Notes: generated by a model from the sequence alone, not told the origin. Positions 31,868-44,412 are shown, numbered from the stretch's first letter. The stretch is 64,000 nucleotides of DNA from Drosophila miranda (GCF_003369915.1 NC_046674.1:43997338-44061337), one strand, 5' to 3'. Translations and numbers: made by a program.

Positions 31868-34800
31868 AAGACCAAGACCCCCCTCCACAGGCGCTCAGGG
31901 CGCTAATCACAGACTGCGAGGCCAAGGACACCGGCCTAATCGTAGGGTGCGACGCCAATGCACACCACTGCCAGTGGGGAAGCACTGACACCAACGAAAG
32001 GGGTGAGTACCTTTTCAACTATTTACTGACCACTCAGATGGTCCTTTTAAATAGGGGGAGTGATCCCACCTTCATTATTAAAAACCGCAAGGAGGTCCTG
32101 GACCTCACACTTGCCTCTCATGAGTTACACGGGAACATCGTATCCTGGAGGGTCCTGGAAGAGCACTCCTTCTCGGACCACAGGTACGTGGAAACCGTAT
32201 TCTTTTTTTCACTACCGAGACCAGCTCAATTTCGGAACCTTAGGCGGACAAACTGGGCTCGGTACTCAGACCACCTCTGTCGTGTTCTCAATGAGACTCC
32301 ACCTGAGGAGGAGATCTCCAGGAAAGCCACGACTCATCTTGTTAAACTATTTACCGACGCCTGCAATGAGGCGCTCGATAAATCCTGCCCCTCTAGCAAG
32401 AGCAGAGGCCGGAAGAAACCTGAATGGTGGAATCCGAAACTGAGGGAACTCCGGAAAGCCTCCCGAAGACTCTTCAATAAAGCTAAGGCTGAAAACGCTG
32501 AGCAGAACTGGGCCGATTACAAGGCCAGTCTGTCAGTTTACAATAAAGAACTGAGGAAAGCCAAACGCGCCTCATGGCGTAAGTTCTGTAGCGACATTGA
32601 GAATAACTCGGAAGCCTCGCGCTTGCGCAAAGTTCTCTCGAAGACTACACCCACTCTGTGCTACCTGAAGAACGCCGACCAATCATGGACAACGTCCAGC
32701 AATGAGTCGCTAAATCTTCTCCTTAACACCCACTTTCCCGGCTGCGATGAAAACAGACCACACTACATCGCGGCTCCCTCCGTTGCCTCAAGTGTTATCA
32801 TGAACCTGCTAAGCCAGGAGAACATTTCCTGGGCAATAAAAAGCTTCAAACCATACAAGTCTGCGGGACCAGATGGCATCATCCCTGCCCAACTGATTCA
32901 CGCTGGACAAAAAGCCACTAATTGGCTCAAAAGGATATACGAGGGAATCTTCTCCCATGGATATATCCCGGAAACCTGGCTTCATACCAAAGTCGTCTTC
33001 ATCCCCAAGGCAGGCAAGCCCTCGCACACTGCCCCCAAAGATTTCAGACCCATAAGTCTATCGTCCTTCCTTCTGAAGACGATGGAACGGCTTTTGGGGA
33101 TGCATCTCACGGTAAATATGCCGCCTAGTCTATTCTCAGACTCCCAGCATGCCTATCGGAAAGGAAGATCCACCGAAACGGCCCTACAAACGATCACATC
33201 GATCATAGAAGCGTCCCTCAACTGTAAGGAGTACACCCTGGTAGCCTTCCTTGACATAGAAGGTGCCTTTAATAACATCCTCCCGACCGCCATCACGGGT
33301 GCACTGACGGACCTGGGGGTTGACTCCCGGACGGTGAGCCTGATCGATCAGATGCTACAATGCAGGACGGTTGAGGCATCACTGGGGACGTCAACGTCCA
33401 CCAGATTTGTCAGTAGAGGCACCCCGCAGGGCGGAGTCCTCTCGCCCCTCCTATGGAACGTGGCAGTGAACGAACTGCTGCGGGAGATAGAGGGGGGTGG
33501 CTGCCGCGTGGTGGCGTATGCGGACGATGTTGCTATAGCATTCTCGGGTAAATTCCCGCAGACGCTGTGTGAGGGCCTGACAAGCACTCTCATGAAGATG
33601 TCAAAATGGGCAGACAAATGCGGTCTAGGCGTCAACCCGTCTAAAACGAAACTGGTGCTCTTCACTAGGAAGTACAAAGTTCCGGCACTGATTCCCCCAA
33701 GACTATGTGGGAAGCGCTAATCTTCAGCAACAACGCCAAGTATCTTGGTCTAATCCTCGATAGAAAGCTCGATTGGAAATTGAGCATAGAGGATAGAGTA
33801 AAGAAGGCCACAGTAGCCCTCTATACTTGCAGGAAAGCCATCGGACTAAGATGGGGAATGACCCCCTATATAGTTCGGTGGCTTTACACCACCATCATAC
33901 GACCGATCATGCTCTATGGAGCGGTAGTATGGTGGCCAGCCTTAGACAAAAGGACATGCCTCAATAAACTCAGCAGAGTTCAACGCATGGCAGAGCTATG
34001 CATAACTGGCGGGCTACGCACTACTCCAGGGGAAGCCCTGGATACTGTGCTGGACCTCCTCCCCATAGATCTCATGGGAAAGAAAGTGGCAACACTTCCG
34101 CACTCAGAATGAGAGAAGCCAGACTGTGGAAAGCGTCCGCGGTTGGGCACTCGGGAATCCTGACGAGACACCCGCAATTACCAGAGAGGACAGATTATTG
34201 TGTCCCTAGTGATCTCCTCTCGACGCCTTTCCAGGTATCAATCCCATCTAGGGAGGACTGGGAGATGGGCGAACCAGAACCCGCAAATGCGGTTCACTTC
34301 TACACTGATGGCTCCAAGCTAGAGGGCCGCGTGGGAGGCGGAGTCTACTGCAGCGAGCTGAACATCAGTCATTGCTTCAGGCTCCCGGACCACTGCAGTG
34401 TGTTCCAAGCGGAGGTTGTAGCCATCAAGGAGGCCATTTCTATCGTCTCCAAACTACTTCTAGACACGCACTTAGTGTGCGTTTTCTCGGACAGCCAAGC
34501 AGCTATTAAAGCTCTAGGCTCAATATCGTCGACCTCAGCGACTGTAAATGACTGCCGCAGGTCTCTGCACGAGATCGCAGATCAGTTAGACCTCTTCCTT
34601 ATATGGGTCCCAGGCCACAGGGACATCGAGGGGAACGACGCCGCCGACGAGCTAGCAAGGCAGGGTACTACAGTTCCTCTCCTTATGGAGAGGGAGCAGG
34701 TAGCGATGCCTCTGGCTACGTGCAGGCTCCTCACGCACGAATTGTTCGAGCAAAATGCCAATAGGAGATGGCAGCAAACCGTTTCCTGTAAAATCTCAAG

Positions 34801-35137
34801 ATTGATATGGCCATATCGATCGAAGACGCGCTCAGCCGAGCTGTATAGGCTCAGCAGAGCACAGTGCTCTTCAGTTACTCGAGCCATTACGGGACACTGG
34901 CAGATTGGCACTCATGCCTCTAGACTGTCAATCCCTCATAACGACTTCTGCAGGAGTTGTCGCGACGAGGAAGAGGAGGAATCGGTCCCCCACTTCTTCT
35001 GCCACTGCCCGGCCCTTGGAAATCGTCGTCTTCGTATTCTCGGGGCCGCTTTCCTCACAGACATTTCGGACCTGTCCGAAATCAAACCGGGGACCTTGTC
35101 CAGATTCATCCAAGTCTCCGGATGGGACTGCCCTTAA
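31837..35137 (+). pseudogene. LOA ORF2 copy B, N-truncated, two frameshifts
   Basis: The frame begins in LTR-scar sequence and enters ORF2 at DPPPQALRALITDCEAKDTG. It keeps GCDANAHH, SDHRYVET and the RT motifs up to YADD. It ends at 33720 because of the family-wide one-base loss near 33712. The next piece (33705-34112) holds the RT thumb and ends at a lost T near 34098. The last piece (33998-35137) holds RNase H and the Cys-His tail (CRSCRDEEEEE..FFCHC). Without the QINLHH and LIQEPW motifs the endonuclease is dead. Confidence 0.85.
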
Positions 35138-35288
35138 TTTGCAACAGCCTGTTTCTCCACGGTTTTTAGGCACTGGGAAGGGGCACACGCCCATGCGGCA
35201 CCACAACGGACCTTCTACAGGTCCAAGTGAGCTTGGGAGGGTTTCATCACTCCCCCAGGCTACCGCCTGAACCTAACCTAACCTAACC
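31875..35288 (+). mobile_element. LOA LINE copy B, 5'-truncated
   Basis: Starts inside the endonuclease domain (gacccccctccacaggcg) and runs to the 3' tail of cctaacc repeats (35272-35288), followed by gtagtagccg. The first ~115 ORF2 residues, all of ORF1 and the 5' leader are missing. The truncation point is the same in B, E, F and G, so it arose once. Confidence 0.88.
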
Positions 35289-35643
35289 GTAGTAGCCGTA
35301 TTAGCGGAGAATCAATTGCCATAGTCGGAGATCAGGTCAAAACTCTTTATATTCTCCATCAAGAAACAATCAACTGAGTTGTCCTCATTTCTTATCCGTG
35401 CAACCACAATGAGCGCCACAGCAAAACAAGGCAGGGCCGGCTAGTTAAACAACAAAAATCGAAGTATAGAGGCAATATAAAGAAAATTCCGTTTTGTATA
35501 AGGAGACTTAAAAAAAAAATGTAATAATGTTAATTATTATGTATTCTTCTTTTTTATGTGTAATTTAATTTACAAAGACTTGGAGGAAACTAATATATAT
35601 TTAAATACTAATATTTAATATACTAGCTCAAAAAATACTTTTC
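35289..35643 (-). other. CycD 3' flank, unit B
   Basis: DNA between the LOA target duplication and the CycD stop codon. On the minus strand it follows the stop and would be the 3' untranslated region. It is AT-rich, with an A-run near 35510 and several attta-type motifs. On the plus strand nothing larger than a dozen codons is open. It recurs in units D-G. Confidence 0.55.
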
Positions 35644-36170
35644 TCAAAATTGTATGTCTTGTAACTCATTTTTAGCCTGCCCTAGAATCTTAAATGTTTG
35701 CGTCCGATAGGGTAGGGTAGCCTTAAAGCAATTTTGATCAGCGTTGGTGTCAGCAGTAGTAAATGTTAGGGAGGGTATTGGCATTTGCCTCATGCGTTGC
35801 GGGCGCTGCTGATGATATTGCTGGTTTGGATGAGTCTGATTACGTCTCTGGCAGTACATTTTTGCAGAGTTAGGAGGTTGAATGTCAACAAAAAACGGCT
35901 GCAGGTTGCGACTGTGCTCTTCAAAAATGTTCTCCATATGCAACATACACTCTTGCAGTTGAACCTATTTATATAAAAATAAAATTTAGTCAATGCCTTG
36001 GACTTCAATCTTTCTTATACAAACTTGTTCGATGCTGGTTAAGTCCGTAAGTAGACCTAATAAAAAGGGAAGATTATGGCCTGTGCGAAGATGACATTTT
36101 AGCCCACTCATTGAAGCGGCTATACTCGATGCTGCTATTGTGCTAGCTGGGTACTTTGCAAATTGATGTT
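35644..36170 (-). pseudogene. Cyclin D 3' gene fragment (last two exons), unit B
   Basis: Two exons on the minus strand. Exon 36025-36170 (146 bp) encodes HQFAKYPASTIAASSIAASM through LLTDLTSIEQ, the last helices of the C-terminal cyclin fold. A 60-bp intron (36024-35965; GTTTGT donor, CTAAA branch-like site, ATAG acceptor) keeps phase 0. Exon 35964-35644 encodes VQLQECMLHMENIFEEHSRN and a Gln/Arg-rich tail, ending at TGA. The order YPxSxIAA..GL, then an amphipathic helix ending IF/LL..S, fits D-type cyclins, which activate Cdk4/6. The N-terminal cyclin box and promoter are absent, so no normal cyclin can be made. Coding frame and splice sites are intact. Confidence 0.74.
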
Positions 36171-36550
36171 CTGCGGAATAACAGTTATATAGCTTATATA
36201 ACAGTTATATATAATAATAAGAATAATAAAATATTAAAATACCGAATATTCGGTAAAATGCACATCCCCACAACAAAACATGTCTGTCCAGAGAAGGGTT
36301 GGTAATTTCGGCTTCAGAATTCCAAAGGGGGCTCTAAAACACATGATGGGTATATTTTGGTATATTGTAAGGAATGGGCAGATCAAGCAGGCCAAGAATT
36401 GGGTTCTCATGCCGTATTGACTAGGAATAGTTTTTCTTAGCTCAAACTTGGTTCGCCATGGAGCTTAAATTTTGTCTGAAATATTGTGATCCCATAATTG
36501 TAAAAGTAACTCTCTGTCTACATTCCTCGATTCGGAAATTAAAAAAAAAA
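36171..36550 (-). other. CycD upstream-intron sequence, unit B
   Basis: Starts with the acceptor CTGCGGAATAA (plus strand) and holds the same AT-rich stretch and accgaatattcggt palindrome as other units. No exon was recognised. Confidence 0.55.
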
Positions 36551-37283
36551 CGGAAGGGATCGTTGTGAGGTGCTGTGGCGACCGCAACTCTACATTTATA
36601 CCCGATACTAACTCCGGCAGACGCCGAAATTTTGAGATATACGTTGTTTAATGACATCTAACAGGAGTGTGGATACCAAATTTGGTTGCTCTAGCCTTAA
36701 TAGTCTCTGAGATTTGTGGATGCCCCAGATTTTCGTCCTTTGCGGGGGCGGAAGGGGGTGTGGCGAAATTTTGAAACTAGCTCGTCAAGGTCCGATATCA
36801 CAGGAGTGTGGATCAAAAATTTGGTTGCTCTAGCTTTTATAGTCTCTGAGATCTAGGAACTCACTTTTAGCAATAGGCAAAGCCGACCATGAAACCTGTG
36901 TGTTAGAGAGAGACAGAGCGAAGAGAATGAAATTTTTTTCATCAGATTCTGCAGTCTAGAAGATATAATCATTCTCTACGATTCTGCGTTTTCTCGTATC
37001 TTTGAAATTGTGGATGCCACAGATTTTCGACCTTTTTGGGGGCGGAAGTGGGCGGGGCGAAGTTTTGAAATATACCTGTAACAGTGACATGTCCCAGAAG
37101 TCTGGATACAAAATGTCGTTGCTCTAGCTCTTATAGTCTCTGAGCACTAGGCGCTCATAGGGACGACAGACAGATATGGCTCTATCGACTTGGCTTTTGA
37201 TGCTGATCAAGAATATATATACATTATATGGTCGGAAACGGTTTCTGGACGTTTCACATATCCACTTTCACCACTTATCTAAT
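36551..37283 (+). repeat. DINE-1-like element, unit B
   Basis: Same truncated element as in unit A, with attatatggtcgg near 37223, the form shared by the internal units. Confidence 0.65.
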
Positions 37284-37315
37284 TGTGACGCCCAGCGCCA
37301 GGAAGACCAAGCGCC
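37284..37315 (+). repeat. 32-bp LTR scar, unit C, with inverted filler
   Basis: The scar is identical to the others, but the DNA that follows (37316-37330) is rearranged: aggggggtcttg replaces its reverse complement caagacccccct. Confidence 0.85.
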
Positions 37316-37330
37316 AAGAGGGGGGTCTTG

Positions 37331-38093
37331 CCCTCCACAGGCGCTCAGGGCGCTAATCACAGACTGCGAGGCCAAGGACACCGGCCTAATCGTAGGGTGC
37401 GACGCCAATGCACACCACTGCCAGTGGGGAAGCACTGACACCAACGAAAGGGGTGAGTACCTTTTCAACTATTTACTGACCACTCAGATGGTCCTTTTAA
37501 ATAGGGGGAGTGATCCCACCTTCATTATTAAAAACCGCAAGGAGGTCCTGGACCGCACACTTGCCTCTCATGAGTTACACGGGAACATCGTATCCTGGAG
37601 GGTCCTGGAAGAGCACTCCTTCTCGGACCACAGGTACGTGGAAACCGTATTCTTTTTTTCACTACCGAGACCAGCTCAATTTCGGAACCTTAGGCGGACA
37701 AACTGGGCTCGGTACTCAGACCACCTCTGTCGTGTTCTCAATGAGACTCCACCTGAGGAGGAGATCTCCAGGAAAGCCACGACTCATCTTGTTAAACTAT
37801 TTACCGACGCCTGCAATGAGGCGCTCGATAAATCCTGCCCCTCTAGCAAGAGCAGAGGCCGGAAGAAACCTGAATGGTGGAATCCGAAACTGAGGGAACT
37901 CCGGAAAGCCTCCCGAAGACTCTTCAATAAAGCTAAGGCTGAAAACGCTGAGCAGAACTGGGCCGATTACAAGGCCAGTCTGTCAGTTTACAATAAAGAA
38001 CTGAGGAAAGCCAAACGCGCCTCATGGCGTAAGTTCTGTAGCGACATTGAGAATAACTCGGAAGCCTCGCGCTTGCGCAAAGTTCTCTCGAAG
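37331..38093 (+). mobile_element. LOA LINE copy C, truncated at both ends
   Basis: Only 763 bp of ORF2, from the same endonuclease entry point to LSK before the RT domain. At 38093 it joins left-flank DNA (cagaagctattatc) through a 2-bp overlap. The frame 37176-38117 runs from DINE-1-like sequence across the scar into ORF2 and ends in flank DNA. One coding change (LDL to LDR near 37552) is private. Confidence 0.85.
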
Positions 38094-38562
38094 CAGAAGC
38101 TATTATCATTCGCATAATACCTATCAACAAATTTTTTAAGCGTCGGAAGACAATTGTCCTTGTAATTTTGCGCATTTACAGCCAATACTGCCAATATGTT
38201 GGTTTTTTTCATCTGGTACAGAGAAAAATTTGATCAGGTCTTCTGGTGTCTGCATATGTATTATAGAGAAAACTATTTTTTAACAATTTTTTTACAGTCG
38301 GTCCGGTTCAGCGCATTTTATTATAATTTATTGTACCAATACGTTGTATTAAATGTAATTCGTTACATAATTACCCATACTAATAAATCGGTATATATAT
38401 ATAAATGGAGTAAAAAATTTACGGGATTTCATAAATTGAGAATGACTGAGCCGATCTGTCTCAAATTTGGTTTTCAGCTGTTTAAATTTTCCAGGAGAAG
38501 GTTTATACGAAAACACTCCCGAAAAAAATGGATATTCTATTTTATTTTCTTTAATACTAGCC
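38094..38562 (-). other. Left flank of LOA D; second copy of possible host-gene scrap
   Basis: Matches 25926-26396 with few changes (for example TLQKF to TLKKF in the minus-strand frame). Its presence shows that unit D carries the original insertion context. No gene is recognised; the rest is AT-rich. Confidence 0.35.
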
Positions 38563-39059
38563 GTAGTAGCCGGCCGTCAGCCGTCGGGTGCTACAGGGGG
38601 ATAGACGGATGTCGGGTCGGCTCGTCACAACTGTAGACTCGGAACGGGGCACAGGCGCCTCGGGTTCATGGCTTGCCCTGGATCCAAGGCGACTGTGCTA
38701 CGCGTCATAGGATACAGGTGGGCACGAGCGAACCGGCACCCGTCGTAACTGTACACACCGGCGGAAGTGCGACTATACTCTCCCCGTGAGGGCGGCTGGA
38801 AACAGGTCCTGGTACGGTCATGTCTCTGCCAGGATGCTGGCTAATTGTAGTCGGGCGGAGAAAAGAAAACTCTCAGTGAAATAACCCCAATCCAAGGTGA
38901 CACTGTCATATGCCGTGGGATGCATGGCCGAGGTTGTGCTCGGTCGCTTATATGCGGACTCTGGATACCTGCCGACCTCCAGTTTTAATAAGGCTTCCCG
39001 GGGCACGCGGGCTATGCCCCGGGCGACTAACCCCTTCCCGCCTACTCGTGGGATCAAAT

Positions 39060-40470
39060 ATGCCAAATTTAAATTTTAAAACAAAAAACACCGCAAAGGA
39101 GCACGGCACTCCTCCTAAAGTGCCGGAGGGAAAAGACCATCCCTCTACAAACGCATCTGGGAAACCAGTGCCCAAAAAGACGGGGAAGGAGACTAAGTCG
39201 GTCCACCGTCTCGAGGCAGCAGGCGCTGTGAGGAGAGGACCGAAAAGCCAATCGGGCCAATCCACGTCGGGGGCCCCAAGGGCGACCCGGTTACCGGGGG
39301 GGCGACCATGCAGAGCGATATCGCGGCTGGCGGACCCCTTGGGACCGGGACCCCCTTGACAACCCCGGCAGGCGGCACCACTGCCTCGAAAGATAGGCCC
39401 AAGTTCCAGGACAAAAGACGTGCGGTCTTCATCCTGGGCAACGACGACCCGGTGTTCCTGGCGTCTGCCCAGGGAATCGAATCGCGGCGATGGGCCAAGA
39501 CAGTCCTGCCCGACTACCAGCCAGCCAAAGCTGGCAAGGCCACAGCCAAGGCCCCAAGCAAGCGGCAACGCTCGGCGGAGGACACCGCCACACAAGTCCA
39601 ACAGGCCAAGAGGACGAAGACACTGAGCAACCGCTCGTTTGCCGAGGTGGCGAGGGGAAAAACCCTGATTGGAGTCCTAGACAGGGGCTCTAAAGACGGG
39701 CAGATCCCTAGGGACAAGTGGCACCTCGTGGAAAACGAGCTCCAAGACCGTTTCCTCCAGGAGTTGGAAGAGAATGGAGGACCACCGCCCAAGTGTGAGG
39801 ACGCCGGGTGGCACCAAGGCAGGGTGAAAGCCATCGCCTGCCAAGATGCTCGCTCGGCGGCCCTCTACGCGAAGGCGGTAGCGTCGCTCAAGGAGGTCTA
39901 TCCAGGAGCCCAGCTGGAGGTCGTGAAGTGGGAGGACATCCCCAGCAAGCCGAGGGCCAGAGCGTGGGTCTCGGCGAAGCCTGCAGAGCCGGATAAGATT
40001 CTCCGGATTCTGCAGGTCTGCAACCCCCACCTTCCCACAGCCGATTGGAAGGTGGCCAAGGTAGAGGAGAGCAACGGGCAGAGGCGCCAAATCATCCTCG
40101 TCCTGAACGAGGAGTCGGTCAGACTTCTCCACGACACGGAGGGCGCTGTGGACTACGCTACAAGAAGGTAGTCGTAGTACCGTACAAGTCCGACTCCAAA
40201 GGCATGCAACCGACGGTCGAGCCAGACCTGGAGCCCCCGGAGATCCCTAGTATGGAGATCAAGCCTGCGGTGTCAGACGTGGCATCAGTGGTGTCGGATG
40301 ACATCCTAGATGGTTACGTGTCAGACGTGAGCGATCTCACTAGGGATCTCAAGCACATCGGGGTCGCGGAGGAGTTGGACTCTTCGGAGAGCGACCACGA
40401 CAGGACAATGGTGGAGGTGAACCTCAGGAATGTCACTGATACTCCTGCAGATAAACCTCCACCATTGTAA
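39060..40470 (+). pseudogene. LOA ORF1, copy D, nearly complete, frameshifted
   Basis: The likely start is the ATG at 39060 (MPNLNFKTKNTAKEHGTPPK). The basic, Pro/Gly-rich N-terminus is open to 39359; the main frame is 39308-40171, so a one-base change in the G-run near 39298 is likely. It then carries FILGNDDPVFLASAQGIESR, RSFAEVARGKTLIGVLDRGS, CEDAGWHQGRVKAIACQDAR and NEESVRLLHDTEGAVDY. Loss of one G near 40157 breaks it; the acidic C-terminus (IPSMEIKPAVSDVASVVSDD) runs on to 40470 in another frame, overlapping ORF2. By family it binds element RNA. An ATG earlier at 38910 is in frame with the N-terminal piece and could be the start instead. Confidence 0.7.
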
Positions 40471-43400
40471 GGCAGCATGCGCTGCTCTCCTGCTCCACCT
40501 AGCCAAGGGTGGAGCCGACATAGTCCTCATTCAGGAGCCCTGGATCCTCGGAAACAGGGTCTCTGGTCTGAGGACTCCTGACTATAAGCTATACGTAGCT
40601 GACTCCGCAGGTAAAACTCGCACTTGCATCCTTGCAAAAAGAGATTTGCCCTTATTTTTGCTCCCAAATTTCAGCAATGAAGACCAAACAGCAGTGAGCC
40701 TCGAAGGCCAGGGGTGCTCACTGAGAATCTGCTCCACGTACATGGGTCACGACCAACCAGACCCCCCTCCACAGGCGCTCAGGGCGCTAATCACAGACTG
40801 CGAGGCCAAGGACACCGGCCTAATCGTAGGGTGCGACGCCAATGCACACCACTGCCAGTGGGGAAGCACTGACACCAACGAAAGGGGTGAGTACCTTTTC
40901 AACTATTTACTGACCACTCAGATGGTCCTTTTAAATAGGGGGAGTGATCCCACCTTCATTATTAAAAACCGCAAGGAGGTCCTGGACCTCACACTTGCCT
41001 CTCATGAGTTACACGGGAACATCGTATCCTGGAGGGTCCTGGAAGAGCACTCCTTCTCGGACCACAGGTACGTGGAAACCGTATTCTTTTTTTCACTACC
41101 GAGACCAGCTCAATTTCGGAACCTTAGGCGGACAAACTGGGCTCGGTACTCAGACCACCTCTGTCGTGTTCTCAATGAGACTCCACCTGAGGAGGAGATC
41201 TCCAGGAAAGCCACGACTCATCTTGTTAAACTATTTACCGACGCCTGCAATGAGGCGCTCGATAAATCCTGCCCCTCTAGCAAGAGCAGAGGCCGGAAGA
41301 AACCTGAATGGTGGAATCCGAAACTGAGGGAACTCCGGAAAGCCTCCCGAAGACTCTTCAATAAAGCTAAGGCTGAAAACGCTGAGCAGAACTGGGCCGA
41401 TTACAAGGCCAGTCTGTCAGTTTACAATAAAGAACTGAGGAAAGCCAAACGCGCCTCATGGCGTAAGTTCTGTAGCGACATTGAGAATAACTCGGAAGCC
41501 TCGCGCTTGCGCAAAGTTCTCTCGAAGACTACACCCACTCTGTGCTACCTGAAGAACGCCGACCAATCATGGACAACGTCCAGCAATGAGTCGCTAAATC
41601 TTCTCCTTAACACCCACTTTCCCGGCTGCGATGAAAACAGACCACACTACATCGCGGCTCCCTCCGTTGCCTCAAGTGTTATCATGAACCTGCTAAGCCA
41701 GGAGAACATTTCCTGGGCAATAAAAAGCTTCAAACCATACAAGTCTGCGGGACCAGATGGCATCATCCCTGCCCAACTGATTCACGCTGGACAAAAAGCC
41801 ACTAATTGGCTCAAAAGGATATACGAGGGAATCTTCTCCCATGGATATATCCCGGAAACCTGGCTTCATACCAAAGTCGTCTTCATCCCCAAGGCAGGCA
41901 AGCCCTCGCACACTGCCCCCAAAGATTTCAGACCCATAAGTCTATCGTCCTTCCTTCTGAAGACGATGGAACGGCTTTTGGGGATGCATCTCACGGTAAA
42001 TATGCCGCCTAGTCTATTCTCAGACTCCCAGCATGCCTATCGGAAAGGAAGATCCACCGAAACGGCCCTACACACGATCACATCGATCATAGAAGCGTCT
42101 CTCAACTGTAAGGAGTACACCCTGGTAGCCTTCCTTGACATAGAAGGTGCCTTTAATAACATCCTCCCGACCGCCATCACGGGTGCACTGACGGACCTGG
42201 GGGTTGACTCCCGGACGGTGAGCCTGATCGATCAGATGCTACAATGCAGGACGGTTGAGGCATCACTGGGGACGTCAACGTCCACCAGATTTGTCAGTAG
42301 AGGCACCCCGCAGGGCGGAGTCCTCTCGCCCCTCCTATGGAACGTGGCAGTGAACGAACTGCTGCGGGAGATAGAGGGGGGTGGCTGCCGCGTGGTGGCG
42401 TATGCGGACGATGTTGCTATAGCATTCTCGGGTAAATTCCCGCAGACGCTGTGTGAGGGCCTGACAAGCACTCTCATGAAGATGTCAAAATGGGCACACA
42501 AATGCGGTCTAGGCGTCAACCCGTCTAAAACGAAACTGGTGCTCTTCACTAGGAAGTACAAAGTTCCGGCACTGATTCCCCCAAGACTATGTGGGAAGCG
42601 CTAATGTTCAGCAACAAAGCCAAGTATCTTGGTCTAATCCTCGATAGAAAGCTCGATTGGAAATTGAGCATAGAGGATAGAGTAAAGAAGGCCACAGTAG
42701 CCCTCTATACTTGCAGGAAAGCCATCGGACTAAGATGGGGAATGACCCCCTATATAGTTCGGTGGCTTTACACCACCATCATACGACCGATCATGCTCTA
42801 TGGAGCGGTAGTATGGTGGCCAGCCTTAGACAAAAGGACATGCCTCAATAAACTCAGCAGAGTTCAACGCATGGCAGAGCTATGCATAACTGGCGGGCTA
42901 CGCACTACTCCAGGGGAAGCCCTGGATACTGTGCAGGACCTCCTCCCCATAGATCTCATGGGAAAGAAAGTGGCAACACTTTCCGCACTCAGAATGAGAG
43001 AAGCCAGACTGTGGAAAGCGTCCGCGGTTGGGCACTCGGGAATCCTGACGAGACACCCGCAATTACCAGAGAGGACAGATTATTGTGTCCCTAGTGATCT
43101 CCTCTCGACGCCTTTCCAGGTATCAATCCCATCTAGGGAGGACTGGGAGATGGGCGAACCAGAACCCGCAAGCGTTCCAAGCGGAGGTTGTAGCCATCAA
43201 GGAGGCTTTCTATCGTCTCCAAACTACTTCTAGACACGCACTTAGTGTGCGTTTTCTCGGACAGCCAAGCAGCTATTAAAGCTCTAGGCTCAATATCGTC
43301 GACCTCAGCGACTGTAAATGACTGCCGCAGGTCTCTGCACGAGATCGCAGATCAGTTAGACCTCTTCCTTATATGGGTCCCAGGCCACAGGGACATCGAG

Positions 43401-43907
43401 GGGAACGACGCCGCCGACGAGCTAGCAAGGCAGGGTACTACAGTTCCTCTCCTTATGGAGAGGGAGCAGGTAGCGATGCCTCTGGCTACGTGCAGGCTCC
43501 TCACGCACGAATTGTTCGAGCAAAATGCCAATAGGAGATGGCAGCAAACCGTTTCCTGTAAAATCTCAAGATTGATATGGCCATATCGATCGAAGACGCG
43601 CTCAGCCGAGCTGTATAGGCTCAGCAGAGCACAGTGCTCTTCAGTTACTCGAGCCATTACGGGACACTGGCAGATTGGCACTCATGCCTCTAGACTGTCA
43701 ATCCCTCATAACGACTTCTGCAGGAGTTGTCGCGACGAGGAAGAGGAGGAATCGGTCCCCCACTTCTTCTGCCACTGCCCGGCCCTTGGAAATCGTCGTC
43801 TTCGTATTCTCCGGGCCGCTTTCCTCACAGACATTTCGGACCTGTCCGAAATCAAACCGGGGACCTTGTCCAGATTCATCCAAGTCTCCGGATGGGACTG
43901 CCCTTAA
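40430..43907 (+). pseudogene. LOA ORF2 copy D, frameshift and RNase H deletion
   Basis: An open frame of 724 residues (to 42604) covers the whole endonuclease and the RT through YADD. The family-wide one-base loss near 42596 then shifts it. The frame 42589-43233 holds the RT thumb. About 117 bp are deleted near 43170, removing FYTDGSKL with the first catalytic Asp of RNase H, and a 2-bp loss lies near 43206. The remainder (43245-43907) has FSDSQAAI, WVPGHRDIEGNDAADE and the Cys-His tail. No T is lost at the point where A, B and G are broken. Confidence 0.87.
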
Positions 43908-44058
43908 TTTGCAACAGCCTGTTTCTCCACGGTTTTTAGGCACTGGGAAGGGGCACACGCCCATGCGGCACCACAACGGACCTTCTACAGGTCCAAGTGA
44001 GCTTGGGAGGGTTTCATCACTCCCCCAGGCTACCGCCTGAACCTAACCTAACCTAACC

Positions 44059-44412
44059 GTAGTAGCCGTATTAGCGGAGAATCAATTGCCATAGTCGGAG
44101 ATCAGGTCAAAACTCTTTATATTCTCCATCAAGAAACAATCAACTGAGTTGTCCTCATTTCTTATCCGTGCAACCACAATGAGCGCCACAGCAAAACGAG
44201 GCAGGGCCGGCTAGTTAAACAACAAAAATTGAAGTATAGAGGCAATATAAAGCAAATTCCGTTTTGTATAAGGAGACTTAAAAAAAAATGTAATAATGTT
44301 AATTATTATGTATTCTTCTTTTTTATGTGTAATTTAATTTACAAAGACTTGGAGGAAACTAATATATATTTAAATACTAATATTTAATATACTAGCTCAA
44401 AAAATACTTTTC
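44059..44412 (-). other. CycD 3' flank, unit D
   Basis: As in unit B. Small differences include gaggcaggg instead of aaggcaggg (near 44198) and aagcaaattcc (near 44252). No gene. Confidence 0.55.

Larger units (their letters stand above)
38573..44058 (+). mobile_element. LOA LINE copy D, full length (5486 bp)
   Basis: The only full-length copy in the window. It is flanked on both sides by gtagtagccg (38563-38572, 44059-44068). 5' leader to about 39059, ORF1, ORF2, and a 3' tail of cctaacc repeats. Both reading frames are broken, and the RNase H domain carries a deletion. Confidence 0.9.

Noticed and set aside
32060..32443. 127-residue frame repeated in each LOA copy (MIPPSLLKTARRS...)
   Set aside because: It lies fully inside ORF2 in another frame and is repeated only because ORF2 is repeated.
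35270..35288. cctaacc repeats that look like insect telomere repeats (TTAGG-like)
   Set aside because: They sit exactly at the 3' end of each LOA copy (also 1517-1533, 44040-44058, 49488-49506, 54956-54974, 60150-60168), and their unit is not TTAGG. Drosophila lacks such telomeres.
36250..36265. accgaatattcggt palindrome as a regulatory operator
   Set aside because: Short, in AT-rich intron DNA, lost in unit F with no visible consequence; a chance palindrome is as likely.
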